64,000 nt of DNA from Kistimonas sp964291485. Lineage in GTDB: Bacteria; Pseudomonadota; Gammaproteobacteria; Pseudomonadales; Endozoicomonadaceae. The stretch is taken from NCBI GenBank assembly GCA_964291485.2, contig OZ220224.1, positions 1,674,001-1,738,000 of the forward strand, in the 5' to 3' direction. Under the pieces are notes generated by a model that made no database searches, was not told the origin of the DNA, and saw only the letters and a program-made list of their open reading frames with translations. This document shows positions 8,568 through 20,800 of the stretch, one piece after another. Numbering within the stretch: position 1 is the stretch's first letter; every line of letters starts with the position of its first letter. The position numbers and the translations under genes were made by a program.

Positions 8568-9978
8568 AATGCGGCGGCAGTTCTGGAGTAGTCCGGTCGG
8601 TCGCGCGCTTCGCCCTTATTTTCCCCGGTTCCGGAAGAAAGGGGCGGAGCAGCGCTACTGGTTGCGTACACCACCGGAATTGCAATTTATGTCCGAGTCC
8701 AGCGCGGCCATGCTGATGAATACCGCCTACCTGACCCGGTTACTGATTTTGGGACTGGCAGCTTTCCTGGTGTCAGCGACCATCTGGGCCGCATTGACCG
8801 AGCTGGATGAAATCACCCGGGGACAGGGCAAGGTGATTCCTTCTTCCCGACTGCAGGTGGTGCAGAATCTGGAAGGAGGGATTGTTGAGACCATCTTTGT
8901 CGGGGAGGGTGATGAGGTCAAACTCCACCAGCCGTTGATGGAGCTGGATGATACCCAGTTTGCTTCGAATTACCGTGAAAAAGAACTGGATTATTTAAGC
9001 AATCTGGCACGGGCAGTGCGTTTGAATGCGGATCTGGCCAACAGTGAGTCGCTGGCGTTTCCGGAGGAACTGGACGACTACGAAAATTACCGTACCCGGG
9101 AACAGCAGTTATTCCAGAATCGCCGTAATGCCCATGAAGCGGAACTGAGTGTCATACGCCAACAAGAACGGCAGGCCGTGCAGGAGCTGACGACCATCCG
9201 GGCACAGTTGAAAATACTGGAAAAGAATTACCTGTTGTCCAAGCAGGAATATGAGATGACTGAGCCGCTGACCGAAAAAGGGATTGTGTCCAAAGTCCAG
9301 TTGTTGCGGCTGGAGCAGGAAGTCAACGATCTCGCTTCCCAGAAAGAAAATGCGGAGCTGTCTATTCCCAGGCTGGAGGCCGCCCGTGATGAAATTCAGG
9401 ATCGGCTGGCTGAAGTCGAGCTGAAATACCGCACGGAGACCCTTGAATCGCTCAAGGAAGTGGACGTGGTGCTTGATCAGCTGGAAGAGGCCCGGAAATC
9501 CCTGGGGGACAGGGTATCGCGAACCATTATCCGCTCACCGGTCAACGGTATCATCCAGAAGCTGTACATCAATACATTAGGTGGCGTGGTGGATCCGGGC
9601 ATGGACCTGGTGGACATCATTCCGATCGGGGATTCGCTGGAAGTGGAAATGATGGTCAGCCCACGGGATATTGCCTTTATCCGGGTTGGGCTCAAGGCGG
9701 TTGTCAAACTGACCGCTTATGACTTCACCATTTACGGTGGGCTCGATGGTGAAGTCGTCCATATCAGTGCCGATACCATACAGAATGAGAAGGGCGAAGC
9801 CTTTTATATCGTCAAAATAAAAACTCATGAGTCCCATTTGGGCGGAATTGATAAGCCCTTGCCAATCATGTCAGGCATGCAGGCTGAAGTGGATATTATT
9901 ACCGGACAGAAAAGTCTGTTGGCGTATCTGATGAAACCGATTCTCAGGGCAAAGAATCGGGCCTTTACAGAACGGTAG
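8521..9978 (+). CDS. Type I secretion periplasmic adaptor, HlyD/LapC family
   Basis: The membrane-fusion protein that bridges the ABC transporter and the outer-membrane channel. From ATG 8521 it has 485 residues: a basic cytoplasmic N-terminus, one membrane helix (LILGLAAFLVSATIWAAL), a lipoyl-type half-motif (VVQNLEGGIVETIFVGEGDE), a long coiled coil (about residues 150-325) and a beta-barrel ending in the family's GMQAEVDIITGQKSLLAYLM. I chose 8521 because a GGAG lies 6 bases upstream; it overlaps the transporter gene by 47 bases. An alternative is ATG 8569, immediately after the transporter stop, but this has no clear ribosome site. Overlap implies translational coupling. Confidence 0.92.
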   Translation: MALSKQLRTVKYRFIKMRRQFWSSPVGRALRPYFPRFRKKGAEQRYWLRTPPELQFMSESSAAMLMNTAYLTRLLILGLAAFLVSATIWAALTELDEITRGQGKVIPSSRLQVVQNLEGGIVETIFVGEGDEVKLHQPLMELDDTQFASNYREKELDYLSNLARAVRLNADLANSESLAFPEELDDYENYRTREQQLFQNRRNAHEAELSVIRQQERQAVQELTTIRAQLKILEKNYLLSKQEYEMTEPLTEKGIVSKVQLLRLEQEVNDLASQKENAELSIPRLEAARDEIQDRLAEVELKYRTETLESLKEVDVVLDQLEEARKSLGDRVSRTIIRSPVNGIIQKLYINTLGGVVDPGMDLVDIIPIGDSLEVEMMVSPRDIAFIRVGLKAVVKLTAYDFTIYGGLDGEVVHISADTIQNEKGEAFYIVKIKTHESHLGGIDKPLPIMSGMQAEVDIITGQKSLLAYLMKPILRAKNRAFTER

Positions 9979-10146
9979 TAGAACGATTCTTACAAAACGT
10001 GCTTCATCCAACACATGAAGCCATGGTGAAATTTGGCAGTTCGTAGGCTGCCATAACAGCGAGGACTGGCTGTTAAGCGATTTGCCTGATGAATGGAAGT
10101 GTAGAGGTCATTGCACAGGTAAATGAAAGCAAGCAGGGATGCTGTG

Positions 10147-11463
10147 ATGACACGATACACAACAATACTCCAGGTTGCGTTGTTTTTACTGCTGGGTTCA
10201 GGCAGCCATGTGTTAATGGCGGATAGCACTGTGTCCCTGAAAGGGCTGATTGGGCAGGTGCTTGATGAACATCCGGACGTCATGGCCGCCTACAACCGTA
10301 TGCAGGCGGAAAAGGCCGGTTACAAGCAGGCCAGGGCCGCTAAACTGCCGACTCTTGACCTGCAGAGTGGCTGGGGTAAACAGCGTCGTAACAGTTCAAC
10401 AACCCGCTCCAGTGGCAATGAAGATACCCACATGACCCGTCAGGAGCTGTCACTTAGCCTGCGACAGTCAGTATTCGAAGGGCACGCTATTGATAACCGC
10501 ATTGAGCAGGCCGGCCATCTTTACCTGGCCCGTAGGCATGAGTGGCGAAGTGCCGCCCAGGATACCGCGTTATCCATTGCCGAAGTCTACTTCACCTTAC
10601 TGGAAAAGCGCCGACAGCTGACACTGGCCGAAGAAAACTTTGCCATCCACGAGAAAACCCATGACCAGATTCGCCAGCGGGTTGAGCAGGGGCTGGCCAG
10701 TGCAGCCGATCTTTCACAGATGGAAGGGCGCACGGCCCGGGCGGCAGCCAACCTGATGGTGGCGCGTAATAATCTGGATGATGCCGAAAGCCAGTTTCTG
10801 TCAGTGACGGACCGGTCGCCGGGTAAACTCCTGCCACCGAAACTGGACAGGGCACTTCCATTCCGTTCATTGGGTGCGGCACGGCAGCTGCTGACCATGC
10901 ACCCACAGATGCAGGTGGCCAACCTTGAGGTTGAAGCCACTGAGAATGCGTATAAGGTCAGCCTGGCGAGCTACTATCCTGCCCTGAACCTCGAAGTTGA
11001 CCGCAGTTGGAGCCATGATGCGGATGGGGTCAAAGCCAGTGACGATAACTTTCAGGTCATGGTGAGAGCGCGTTATAACCTCTATCGCGGCGGTGCTGAT
11101 AAAGCGGCAGTCACTGAATCAGCGTACCGAATGGCAGAGCGTGAAGAGATCCGTGAAAAGATCCGGCGACAGCTGAATGAAGTGCTGGATCTGGCCTGGT
11201 CATCTTACCGTTATCTCGAAAAGCAGATGCCCTATCTGGAGATTCATGTACAGGCGAGCGAGGCAACTCAGTCCGCCTACGAAGAGCAATTCGCCTTGGG
11301 GCAGCGAGGCTTGCTCGACCTGCTGGACAGCGCTAATGAGCTATTCCAGGCGCAGCAGGCCTATACGTCAGCGCACTATGAACTATTGTATGCGCGGCTG
11401 GAGCTGTTGAGTGCGACCGGTGATTTGTTGCACTGGCTCAATATTCCGCTGAAAGATGATTGA
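10147..11463 (+). CDS. Type I secretion outer-membrane channel, TolC/LapE family
   Basis: A TolC-family outer-membrane factor that completes the type I exporter. From ATG 10147 (AGGG 8 bases upstream) it has 438 residues with a signal peptide (TILQVALFLLLGSGSHVLMA) and two OEP repeats. The first includes the conserved VMAAYNRMQAEKAGYKQARAAKLPTLDL region split over residues 40-70, the second FALGQRGLLDLLDSANELF. An in-frame ATG at 10123 is possible but worse placed. It lies 168 bases after the adaptor gene; that gap has a 7-bp hairpin (10001-10021) without a T-run, so cotranscription is likely. It resembles the dedicated AggA/LapE type more than housekeeping TolC. Confidence 0.9.
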   Translation: MTRYTTILQVALFLLLGSGSHVLMADSTVSLKGLIGQVLDEHPDVMAAYNRMQAEKAGYKQARAAKLPTLDLQSGWGKQRRNSSTTRSSGNEDTHMTRQELSLSLRQSVFEGHAIDNRIEQAGHLYLARRHEWRSAAQDTALSIAEVYFTLLEKRRQLTLAEENFAIHEKTHDQIRQRVEQGLASAADLSQMEGRTARAAANLMVARNNLDDAESQFLSVTDRSPGKLLPPKLDRALPFRSLGAARQLLTMHPQMQVANLEVEATENAYKVSLASYYPALNLEVDRSWSHDADGVKASDDNFQVMVRARYNLYRGGADKAAVTESAYRMAEREEIREKIRRQLNEVLDLAWSSYRYLEKQMPYLEIHVQASEATQSAYEEQFALGQRGLLDLLDSANELFQAQQAYTSAHYELLYARLELLSATGDLLHWLNIPLKDD

Positions 11464-11831
11464 ACTTACCGATGATGCCAGTTGAAAAGTGGTACAGGCC
11501 ATTTGCCTGTATATTCGGCTGCGCGATAAGCGCGTTAGCGTCTAACGACGATTCTGCATTGATCACGCTTGCTCGTCAGGTCTAATTGCAATCCTTTATA
11601 AAAATACCCTGCCTGATTGTATTGTCGCCGATTCTGCCCATTCTGAAGCGTTTATCATTAGATAAATAGGCTACTTGTTTGTGGAAAGAAGGACTTTAAC
11701 TGTTGGCCAGGGGGCATTGCTTTTAACCGGCATGATTATCCCACTTGTTACGATGCATCGTTATGGATGGCAGATCGGTACAGCAGGTCTTAGCGGCTGA
11801 GTAGCCAGCAGTCAGTATCAGCGGAGGATGT
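11464..11831 (+). promoter_or_regulatory. 368-bp leader region upstream of adhesin 1
   Basis: No gene. This AT-richer gap probably carries the adhesin promoter. I see a short inverted repeat TTTATC-attA-GATAAA near 11650-11665 and a strong GGAGG ribosome site at 11822-11826. I could not support a specific -35/-10 pair or a sigma-54 site. Confidence 0.4.
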
Positions 11832-14800
11832 ATGGCTGATAAAAAAGCCAGGGAACCGGAAAATCCGAACAGTGATGACTCCCGGCCTCAGGAGGGTGCA
11901 CCAACTGACACGGCCCCGGAAGGGCGGGCCATTCAGCAGCCGGGCGAGGAATCACTGGATCAGGCTGTCGTGCTCGGGGCGGATCAGTATGATCAGTCCA
12001 TCACGCCTGAATCGAACCCGGGAAACGCTGAGAAACAGGTCGCTGAAGAGGATCTTGACACGTCACTGGTTCTGGATCGTGACCAGTACGAACAGAACGC
12101 TATCCGACGCGATAGCATCCAGCAGACGGATAAGTCGGAGCCCGAAGAGACCCTGGGACGTACGGCCGCTCTGAACCGGGATCAGTACAGCCAGTCAGAG
12201 ATCAACCAGCCCGCCGCTGACACCGATACCACGCTCACGCGGCGCAGTGACCCGGAATCCCGGTCTGATGGGCCTGAGCAGCAGGACGAATCCCTGGGCC
12301 GTACCGTGGCGCTGAATCGTGACCATTACAGCCAGTCAGATATAAACCAACCTGCTATTGATACAGCTAACAGACCCGCTCGGAGCAGCGACTCCTCCTC
12401 CCGCTCCAGGGGTAACCAGAAGCCGGATGTGGAAACTGCTTTTACCCGCATGCCCACAGTTGAGCGGACCGAGGAAAGTGTCCTGATTGTCCAGGAACCT
12501 TCAGTGCGTGTGGTGATTGGTGAACGGGGCGGGACAGCCCCGGTAAAACGTGTTGAGAGCAAAGAGCCAGCCGCCGAAGAGACCAGCGCCCCTGAACCGG
12601 CGGCCCGGGTCAACCAGGCGCCGGTGGCCAATGCCGACCGGGGGCAGGGCCTTGCCAACAGCCAGTTTGAGATTGATGTCCTGGCCAACGACACCGACGG
12701 CAACCCCGATGACACCCCGGCCACCTTCACCCTGGACCAGGTACAGATCGTCGGCAATACTGGTCCGTCCGGCGCCGGGCAGGTGACCATTGTCGATAAC
12801 CGGCTGGTGTTCACCCCGGGCACGGATTTTGATGCCCTGGCCGAAGGGGAAACGGCTACGGTGACAGTGCGTTACCAGATGTCGGACGATGAGGGGGCCA
12901 GTGCGTCCTCCACGGCGACGGTGATCGTCACTGGGGTCAATGCTGCCCCGAACGCAACTGACGATACCCTGCTGGTGCAAGAAGGTGGCAGCCACACGTT
13001 TACGGTGTCCGATTTTGGTTTCCGTGATATCGATACCAGTGACACCCTGCAGTCGGTCACGATCACCCGGTTGCCGACGGCGGGTGACCTGACCCTCAGT
13101 TCTGTGCCTGTCACGGCCGGTCAGGTGATTACGGCCGCAGAACTGGCCACCCTGACCTTTACTCCGGCACCCAATGCCAATGGTGACGGTTATGCCGACC
13201 TGCAGTTCACGGTCAGTGATGGACGGGCCGACAGCCCGGTCCGCACCCTGACCATTGATGTCGGTGAAGTGAATGATGCACCCACAGCACAGGACAAGAC
13301 CCTCAGCATCAACGAAGATGGCAGTCATACCTTTGTGGCGGCAGATTTTGGTTTCAGTGATATCGATACCGGCGATACCCTGGAATCCGTGACCATTACA
13401 CGACTGCCGTCTGCAGGCAGCCTGACGCTGAATGATACGCCGGTCACGCTCAACCAGGTGATTACCGCCGCCAACATCGGCAACCTGAAGTTTGCGCCGG
13501 CAGCCAACGCCAACGGTGCGGGTTATGCGAACCTGCAGTTCACTGTCAGTGATGGTGAGTTAAGCAGTTCGGCGCAAACGCTCACCTTTGATGTCGGTGC
13601 AGTGAACGATGCACCCACGGCACAGGATAAGACACTCACCATCGATGAGGATGGGAGCCATACCTTTGCCGCCTCGGAATTTGGCTTCAGTGATATTGAT
13701 ACCGGCGACACCCTGCAGTCGGTCACCATTACACGACTGCCGTCTGCAGGCAGCCTGACACTGAACGATACGCCGGTCACGCTCAACCAGGTGATTACCG
13801 CTGCCAATATCGGCAACCTGAAATATGCCCCGGCTGTGCACGCCAGCGGCAACAGTTATGCGGATCTGCAGTTTACGGTGAGCGATGGTGAACTCAACAG
13901 CAGTGCACAAACATTAGCGTTTAATATCACGCCGGTCACAGATGCCCCCACAATCACCCTCAACAATGATGTTTACAGTGGCTTGGCACTGGATACTGAA
14001 CTGATTAGCAATGGCAACTTTTCCGGTGGCGCTACAGGTTGGAACCTGACAGGAACGGTACAGCACTTTAATGGCGCTCAGTCTTCAGGCAATGATGTCG
14101 CTTCCTTTGGCGGAGGACAGGGCCCCAGTGACGGTGTAGTAGAGCAGCAGTTTGCGATCCATCCGGATGTGGTGTATTCACTCTCGCTGGATTATGCCGC
14201 TGGTTGGGCTGACCTTCTCCAGTCAGGTCTGGTCGAGGTGGTTGATGTTACGACCGGCAATGTGCTGGCCAGTCAGTCTTTTTCCACCAGTACCGGTACC
14301 ATGCAATCCCTCAGTCTTGATTTTACGGGGGTATCTGATGGTCAGGCGACATTGCGTATTTCCAACACGTCAGCATCCACAACCAATGTGGATCTGTTTG
14401 TCGATAATGTCTCAATTCAGGCCACCAGTGCTGATAACCCCAACCTGAACCCCAGGGTGGATGGCAGTGAGGACCAGCCGGTTGCTGTCGATCTCAGTGC
14501 GGCAACGCCCGATACTGACGGCTCTGAAACTCTGGCCATCGAGTTAAGCGATATTCCTTCAGGTGTCGTGTTGAGTGATGGTACGAATACATTGACGTCT
14601 ACTGGTGCAGCCATTGATGCATCCGGCTGGGATCTGGACAGCCTGACCCTGACACCGCCAGCCAACAGTAACGATAATTTCACCTTCACCGTCAAAGCGA
14701 CCGCCACCGAAACCGCCACAAACACGACGAATGTCACCACCCAGTCGATCGATGTCCACATCGCGGCAGTGAATGACCCGCCGGTCATTGCCGAAGGCGA

Positions 14801-17800
14801 CACCGTGGATACCAGCGCCGCCTTTGTGTTCTCAGAAGGCACCGGCACAACCGTTGCTGATCAGAGTGGCAACAATAACGCGATGACATTGTCGGGTACC
14901 GCCACCTGGGGTACCGGGCATGGTGGCACTGGCAACGCCTTGGAAATGGACGGGAGCAGTTCCGCAGCCATTAATGGGTTAGAGACCGGTGGCGCCATGA
15001 CCGTTGCGGCTTGGGTTGAGTTTGATGCAACGGGTGGCTGGTCACGGATTATTGATTTTGGCAATGGTGCTGCCCAACACAATATTTTGCTGGGTTCTAA
15101 CGTAGAGAACGGTTTAGGGGTGCATATCTATAACGGCACAGGGCAGTTAATTGGTCAGTTGGAAGTGCCGAATGTCATTGCCGCCAACCAGTGGGCGCAT
15201 GTCGCCTTTACTATTGATGATGCCGGCGAGATCACGCTGTATGTGGATGGTGAGTCGGTCGGTACGGCGACCACGACCACCGGTGCACCACCGGAGGTAT
15301 TGGTCAGAAGCAATAACCTGGTGGGGAATGATAACTGGGGAGGCACTCAACGGTTGGATGGCCGGCTGGATGACCTGTTAATTGCCAATGAATCTCTCGA
15401 CGCCAACGAGATCAGCAACCTCTATCGCACCAGTCAGCTCAGTGATTTCACCGATGCTCATTTCTCTCTGGATGAACACAGCGCCAACGGCACGGTGGTC
15501 GGGCAGGTTTCAGCCACGGATATTGAAGATGGTACCAGTCTCACGTATACGCTGGCCGACAATGCGGGCGGTCGTTTTGCCATCAACAGTAGCACCGGTG
15601 AGATCACCGTTGCTGACAGCAGCCTGCTGGATCATGATGTGGCAGGCAGCCATACCCTGCGGGTGCGGGTGACCGATTCCGGTGGTCTGAGCAGCGAACG
15701 GGATTTCGTGGTGCAGGTGGCGGATGTCAGCGAAGCGCCGACGGCGCAGGATAAAACACTCACCATTACCGAAGACGGCAGCCATACGTTTGCGGTGACC
15801 GATTTCGGCTTCAGTGATGGGGACAGCGGTGACACGCTGCAATCCGTGACCATTACCCAGTTACCGTCTGCAGGCAGCCTGACACTGGATGACTCACCGG
15901 TTACGGCCAACCAGGTCATCACCGCCGCGGATATCACCCAGCTCAAGTTCACACCGGATGCCAATGCCAATGGCACCGGCTATGCCGACCTGACGTTCAC
16001 CGTCAGTGACGGTTCCCTGAGCAGCGCGGCACAGACGCTCACCTTTGATGTGACGGCGGTGAATGATCCGCCCGTCATTGCCGAAGGGGATACCGTGGAC
16101 ACCAGCGCGGCATTTGTATTCTCCGAAGGCACCGGCACAACCGTTGCTGACGAGAGTGGCAACAATAACGCAATGACATTGTCGGGTACCGCCACCTGGG
16201 GCATCGGTCATGGTGGCACAGGCAACGCCCTGGAAATGGACGGGAGCAGTTCAGCAGCCATCAATGGTTTAGAGACCGGTGGCGCCATGACCGTTGCAGC
16301 CTGGGTTGAGTTTGATGCAACGGGCGGCTGGTCACGGATTATTGATTTTGGCAATGGTGCTGCCCAACACAATATTGTGCTGGGCTCTCACGTAGAGAAC
16401 GGTTTAGGCGTGCATATCTATAACGGTACAGGACAGCAAATTGGTCAGTTGGAAGTGCCGGATGTTATTGCCGCCAACCAGTGGGCGCATGTCGCCTTTA
16501 CCATTGATGATGCCGGCGAGATAACGCTGTATGTGGATGGCGAGTCGGTCGGTACGGCGACCACGACAACCGGTGCGCCACCGGATGTCATGGTCAGAAG
16601 CAACAATCTGGTGGGGAATGATAACTGGGGAGGCTCCCAGCGGCTGGATGGCCGACTGGACGATCTGGTGGTCGTCAATGAGTCACTGGATGCCAACCAG
16701 ATCAGCAACCTCCACCAGGCCGGTGAACTGGGTGATTTCATTGATGCCAACTTCACCCTGGATGAAAACAGCGCCAACGGCACCGTGGTCGGGCAGGTCT
16801 CCGGCAGTGATGCGGAAGATGGCACCAATGTGACCTACGCCCTGGCCGATGATGCTGGTGGTCGTTTCACCATCAACAGCACCACCGGTGAAATCACCGT
16901 GGCCGACAGCAGCCTGCTGGACCATGAAACCGACGGCAGCCATACCCTGCGGGTCCGTGTGACCGACAGCGGCGGATTAAGCAGTGAACGGGATTTCGTC
17001 GTACAGGTGGCGGATGTCAATGAGGCGATCAGCGACCTGACCTTTGCAGCCGACAGCGCCCATGCCGACCCTACGCCCGCGCCGGCCTCTGAATGGCACT
17101 TTGATAACAGCTATGACAGCGAGGCAGGCGGCAACAGCTTTTCCGGCGCCAGCCCGACCTTTGTCACCGGGCCCAATGACCAGGTTGAAAATGCCATCCA
17201 TTTTGACGGTGGCAATGCGGCTTTTGTCGCCAGTGCCGCAGTCTCCGAAACGTCTGCTGCCATTGGGCTCTGGTTCCGTACCACGGGTGCCGGGACATTG
17301 ATGGAAGTAACAACCGCCAGCGCGCTAACGTCACATGATCGTAATGTATGGATTGACAGCGATGGCAGAATCAATGCCCGTCTCTGGACTGGAAGTGGTG
17401 ATGAGGTCATCACCAGTGATCTTTCCGACACCTTCAATGATGGTGAATGGCACTATGTCGTTCATAGCTATGGCGGTGATCTTGGCGGACAAACCCTGTT
17501 TGTTGATGGACAAAGTGTGGCATCCGGCAATGTCAGTGCCTCTGCATTTAGCACGCAGGACAGCATCCGGCTTGGTAGCTCCGTGAGTACTGCATCTGGA
17601 GGATCTACGTTTAACGGTGATATCGGCGGGCTACAAGTCTTTGACCAGGCGTTAACGGCCAATGATATCGCTGCTGCCATGCTCCGTCCGGATGCCGTTC
17701 TGGCTGAAAACACGACAACCGCTGTCACGATTGGCGCACTGTCGGTGACGGATGCCGACAGCGATACGGAAGCGTTTGGCCAGCACACCTTCACGGTGTC

Positions 17801-20800
17801 TGACAACCGGTTCGAGGTGGTCAGTGGCGAGTTGCGCCTGAAGGCCGGGCAGTCGCTGGACCATGAAACGGAATCGTCCATTGAGGTCACGGTAACTGCC
17901 ACGGACAACAACAACACTGGCTTTACCCGCAACGAGACCTTCACGATTCTTGTGCAGGATGTCAATGAAGCACCCACCGCGCAGGACAAGACGCTGTCCC
18001 TCAACGAGGATGAAAGCCACACGTTCGCAGCCGCCGATTTTGGCTTCACAGATGTGGACAGTGGCGACAGCCTGCAATCGGTGACCATCACCCGGTTGCC
18101 GTCAGACGGCAGTCTGATGTTGAACGATACCCCCGTCACGGCCAACCAGGAGATTGCGGCCAGCGAGCTGGGCGATCTTACCTACACACCCGCCGCCAAT
18201 GCCCATGGCACCGGGTATGCCGACCTGCAGTTTACCGCCAGTGATGGCGAGGCAAGCAGTGCCGTACAGACCCTGACCTTTGATGTGGCATCCGTCAATG
18301 ATGCACCCGACATTGAGGCGACAGTTGATCCTGCAAGGGCAACCACCGGACCGACGCCGGATCATGAATGGGACTTTGACAACAGCTATGACAGTGAGGC
18401 CGGCGGCCAGGCCTTCTCCGGCGCTACCCCGGCCTTTACCGAGGGGCCGAATAGCCGCTTTGAGAATGCCGTTGCGTTTGACGGCAGTGCCAGCACGTTC
18501 AATGTACCGCTGAATGTCTCGGAAACGGCCTATACGGTGTCGTTCTGGTTCCGGGCCGATAATGCCGGCGGTTTGCTTCAGATCGAAGGCGGTGGCCATG
18601 ATCGCAATGTTTACCTCAATGCGAACGGGACGATTACCGCCCGGGTATGGAATGATGAGTCCATCACCAGCACGGTAGGAGAAACCTACAACGACGGCGA
18701 GTGGCACCATGTAGTGCATACGTTTGGTGGAACAGTGGGTGCCCAGACGCTGTATGTGGATGGTGGGGAAGTGGCCAGCGGTACGATGTCTGCCTCCGCC
18801 TTTACCACCCAGACACACTTACGGCTGGGATATTCCAGTATGGGAAATACACACCTGGACGGGGCGATTGCGGGCCTTCAGGTGCTTGATGACGCCGTGA
18901 CAGCCATTGAGGCCCAACAGCTGTTTGATCCGAACAGCGTGGTGGCGATTGATGAAAATACCACCGGGGCGGTTGTCATTGGCACACTGGATGTCACCGA
19001 CCCTGATAGTGACACCGATCCCTTCGGCCAGCACACGATCACGGTGTCTGACAGCCGGTTCGAGGTGGTCAGTGGCGAGTTGCGCCTGAAGGCCGGCCAG
19101 TCGCTAGACCATGAAACTGAGGGTACGATTGAGGTCACAGTCACCGCCACTGATATCAACGGCACTGGCCTGTCTGCCGACAAGGTGTTCACCGTCCTGG
19201 TGCAGGATGTCAATGAGGCACCGGTGGTCACTGCTTCCAGCCCGGTCAGCTATACCGAAGGGGATGGCGATGTCGCGGTGCTGGGTTCCCTGTCACTGAC
19301 CGACCCTGAAGATACCCTGGAAAGCGCCACAGTGCAGTTCACCGAGCACGATTGCCAGAGCCATGTGGCGGAAGACCGGCTCAATTTCACTGACCAGAAC
19401 GGCATCACCGGTAGCTATGATACGGCCACCGGTACCCTGACCCTGACCGGTACCGCCAGCGTGGCGGAGTACCAGGCGGCACTGCGCAGCATTACCTACA
19501 CCAACCTTTCCGACAGTCCGGATACCGATGACCGTATCCTGTCGGTCACGGTGAACGACGGCTCGCTGGACAGCAATGCGGGCACCACCACGCTCTCGGT
19601 TGCCCAGTTGAACGATGGGCCGGTGATTACCGGGGCGGGCACCTTGCTCAGTGAAAGCACGGATACCGCCAACCAGGAAGGGTTGACCCAGCATATCCAG
19701 ATCACGCGTTCAGGGGGTCATACCTTCACAGCCGGGGAAAAAATTGAGATCACATTGACCAATAGTGAAGATGCCAGTGAAACCTATACCGTGACGTATA
19801 CGGTTGGCAGCAACACGGGGGCACACGTCATTGCATCAGGACTGACGAACGCCATCCTGAATGCAGATCCCGGCATTGGCTGCCATGTGAGCGTAGTCTC
19901 CGAAGGTGGCAGTGTGATCAGTTCAAGTTACCGTAACGTGATCGGTTTCGATGACCCGAATCGCCCGCCGTTTAACCTGACGACAGTGATCATGGATGCA
20001 TCGGACCAGGTCGTCGCCTCCGATGTGACCATGATACGTAACACCTCCAATGTTTATGGTGTGAGCTATAACGGTGCCGGCAACGCCGGTACCGCCCAGG
20101 TGGAAACCCTCACAATTCCTGCCGGACTGCAGGCGGGGCAGACGGTGCGGTTCTATGTGGATGACCTGGAAGTGAGCCACACGGTGGCTGCCGGAGAAGA
20201 CGCTACCGCCATCCGCGATGCCCTGCTCGGGCAGATGACTGACTTTGACCTGACGCAGATCGTCACACCCACCGCCAGCGGGACTGACGGCATTACCCTG
20301 ACTGCAGTCAACCCCGGCGTGGCCTTCGACGCCTATGGCATCACCACCTCGGTGACCGATGCTTTCACCCTGTCCGTAGATGAAAACAGCGCGACCGGTA
20401 CCGTCGTTGGCACCATGGGTGGCAGTGACCAGGATGGTGACACCGATACCCTGACCTGGAGCCTGACCGACGATGCCGGTGGTCGGTTTGCCATCGACAG
20501 CGCCACCGGTGAGATCACTGTTACCGGGGCACTGGACCATGAGAGTGCCGACAGCCATACCCTCACTGTCCAGGTGACGGATGGCCAGAGTGCATCAAGC
20601 CAGCAGCAGGTGACTGTCCAGGTGGGCGATGTCAACGATGCGCCGGAACTGAGCACGACGCTGGATACTGCGGTCAGCAGTGAGGCCATGGTCAACACCG
20701 AGACGGACAGTAGCCAGAAAGAAGCGGTGTTATCACCGCTGGGGGATGGCGGCTACCTGGCGGTCTGGCACTCTGAGGAAAATGGCGGCCATGCCATCAA

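Noticed and set aside
11701..11725. Sigma-54 promoter TGGCC...TTGC before adhesin 1
   Set aside because: There are 12 bases between the GG and GC elements; sigma-54 promoters need 10.
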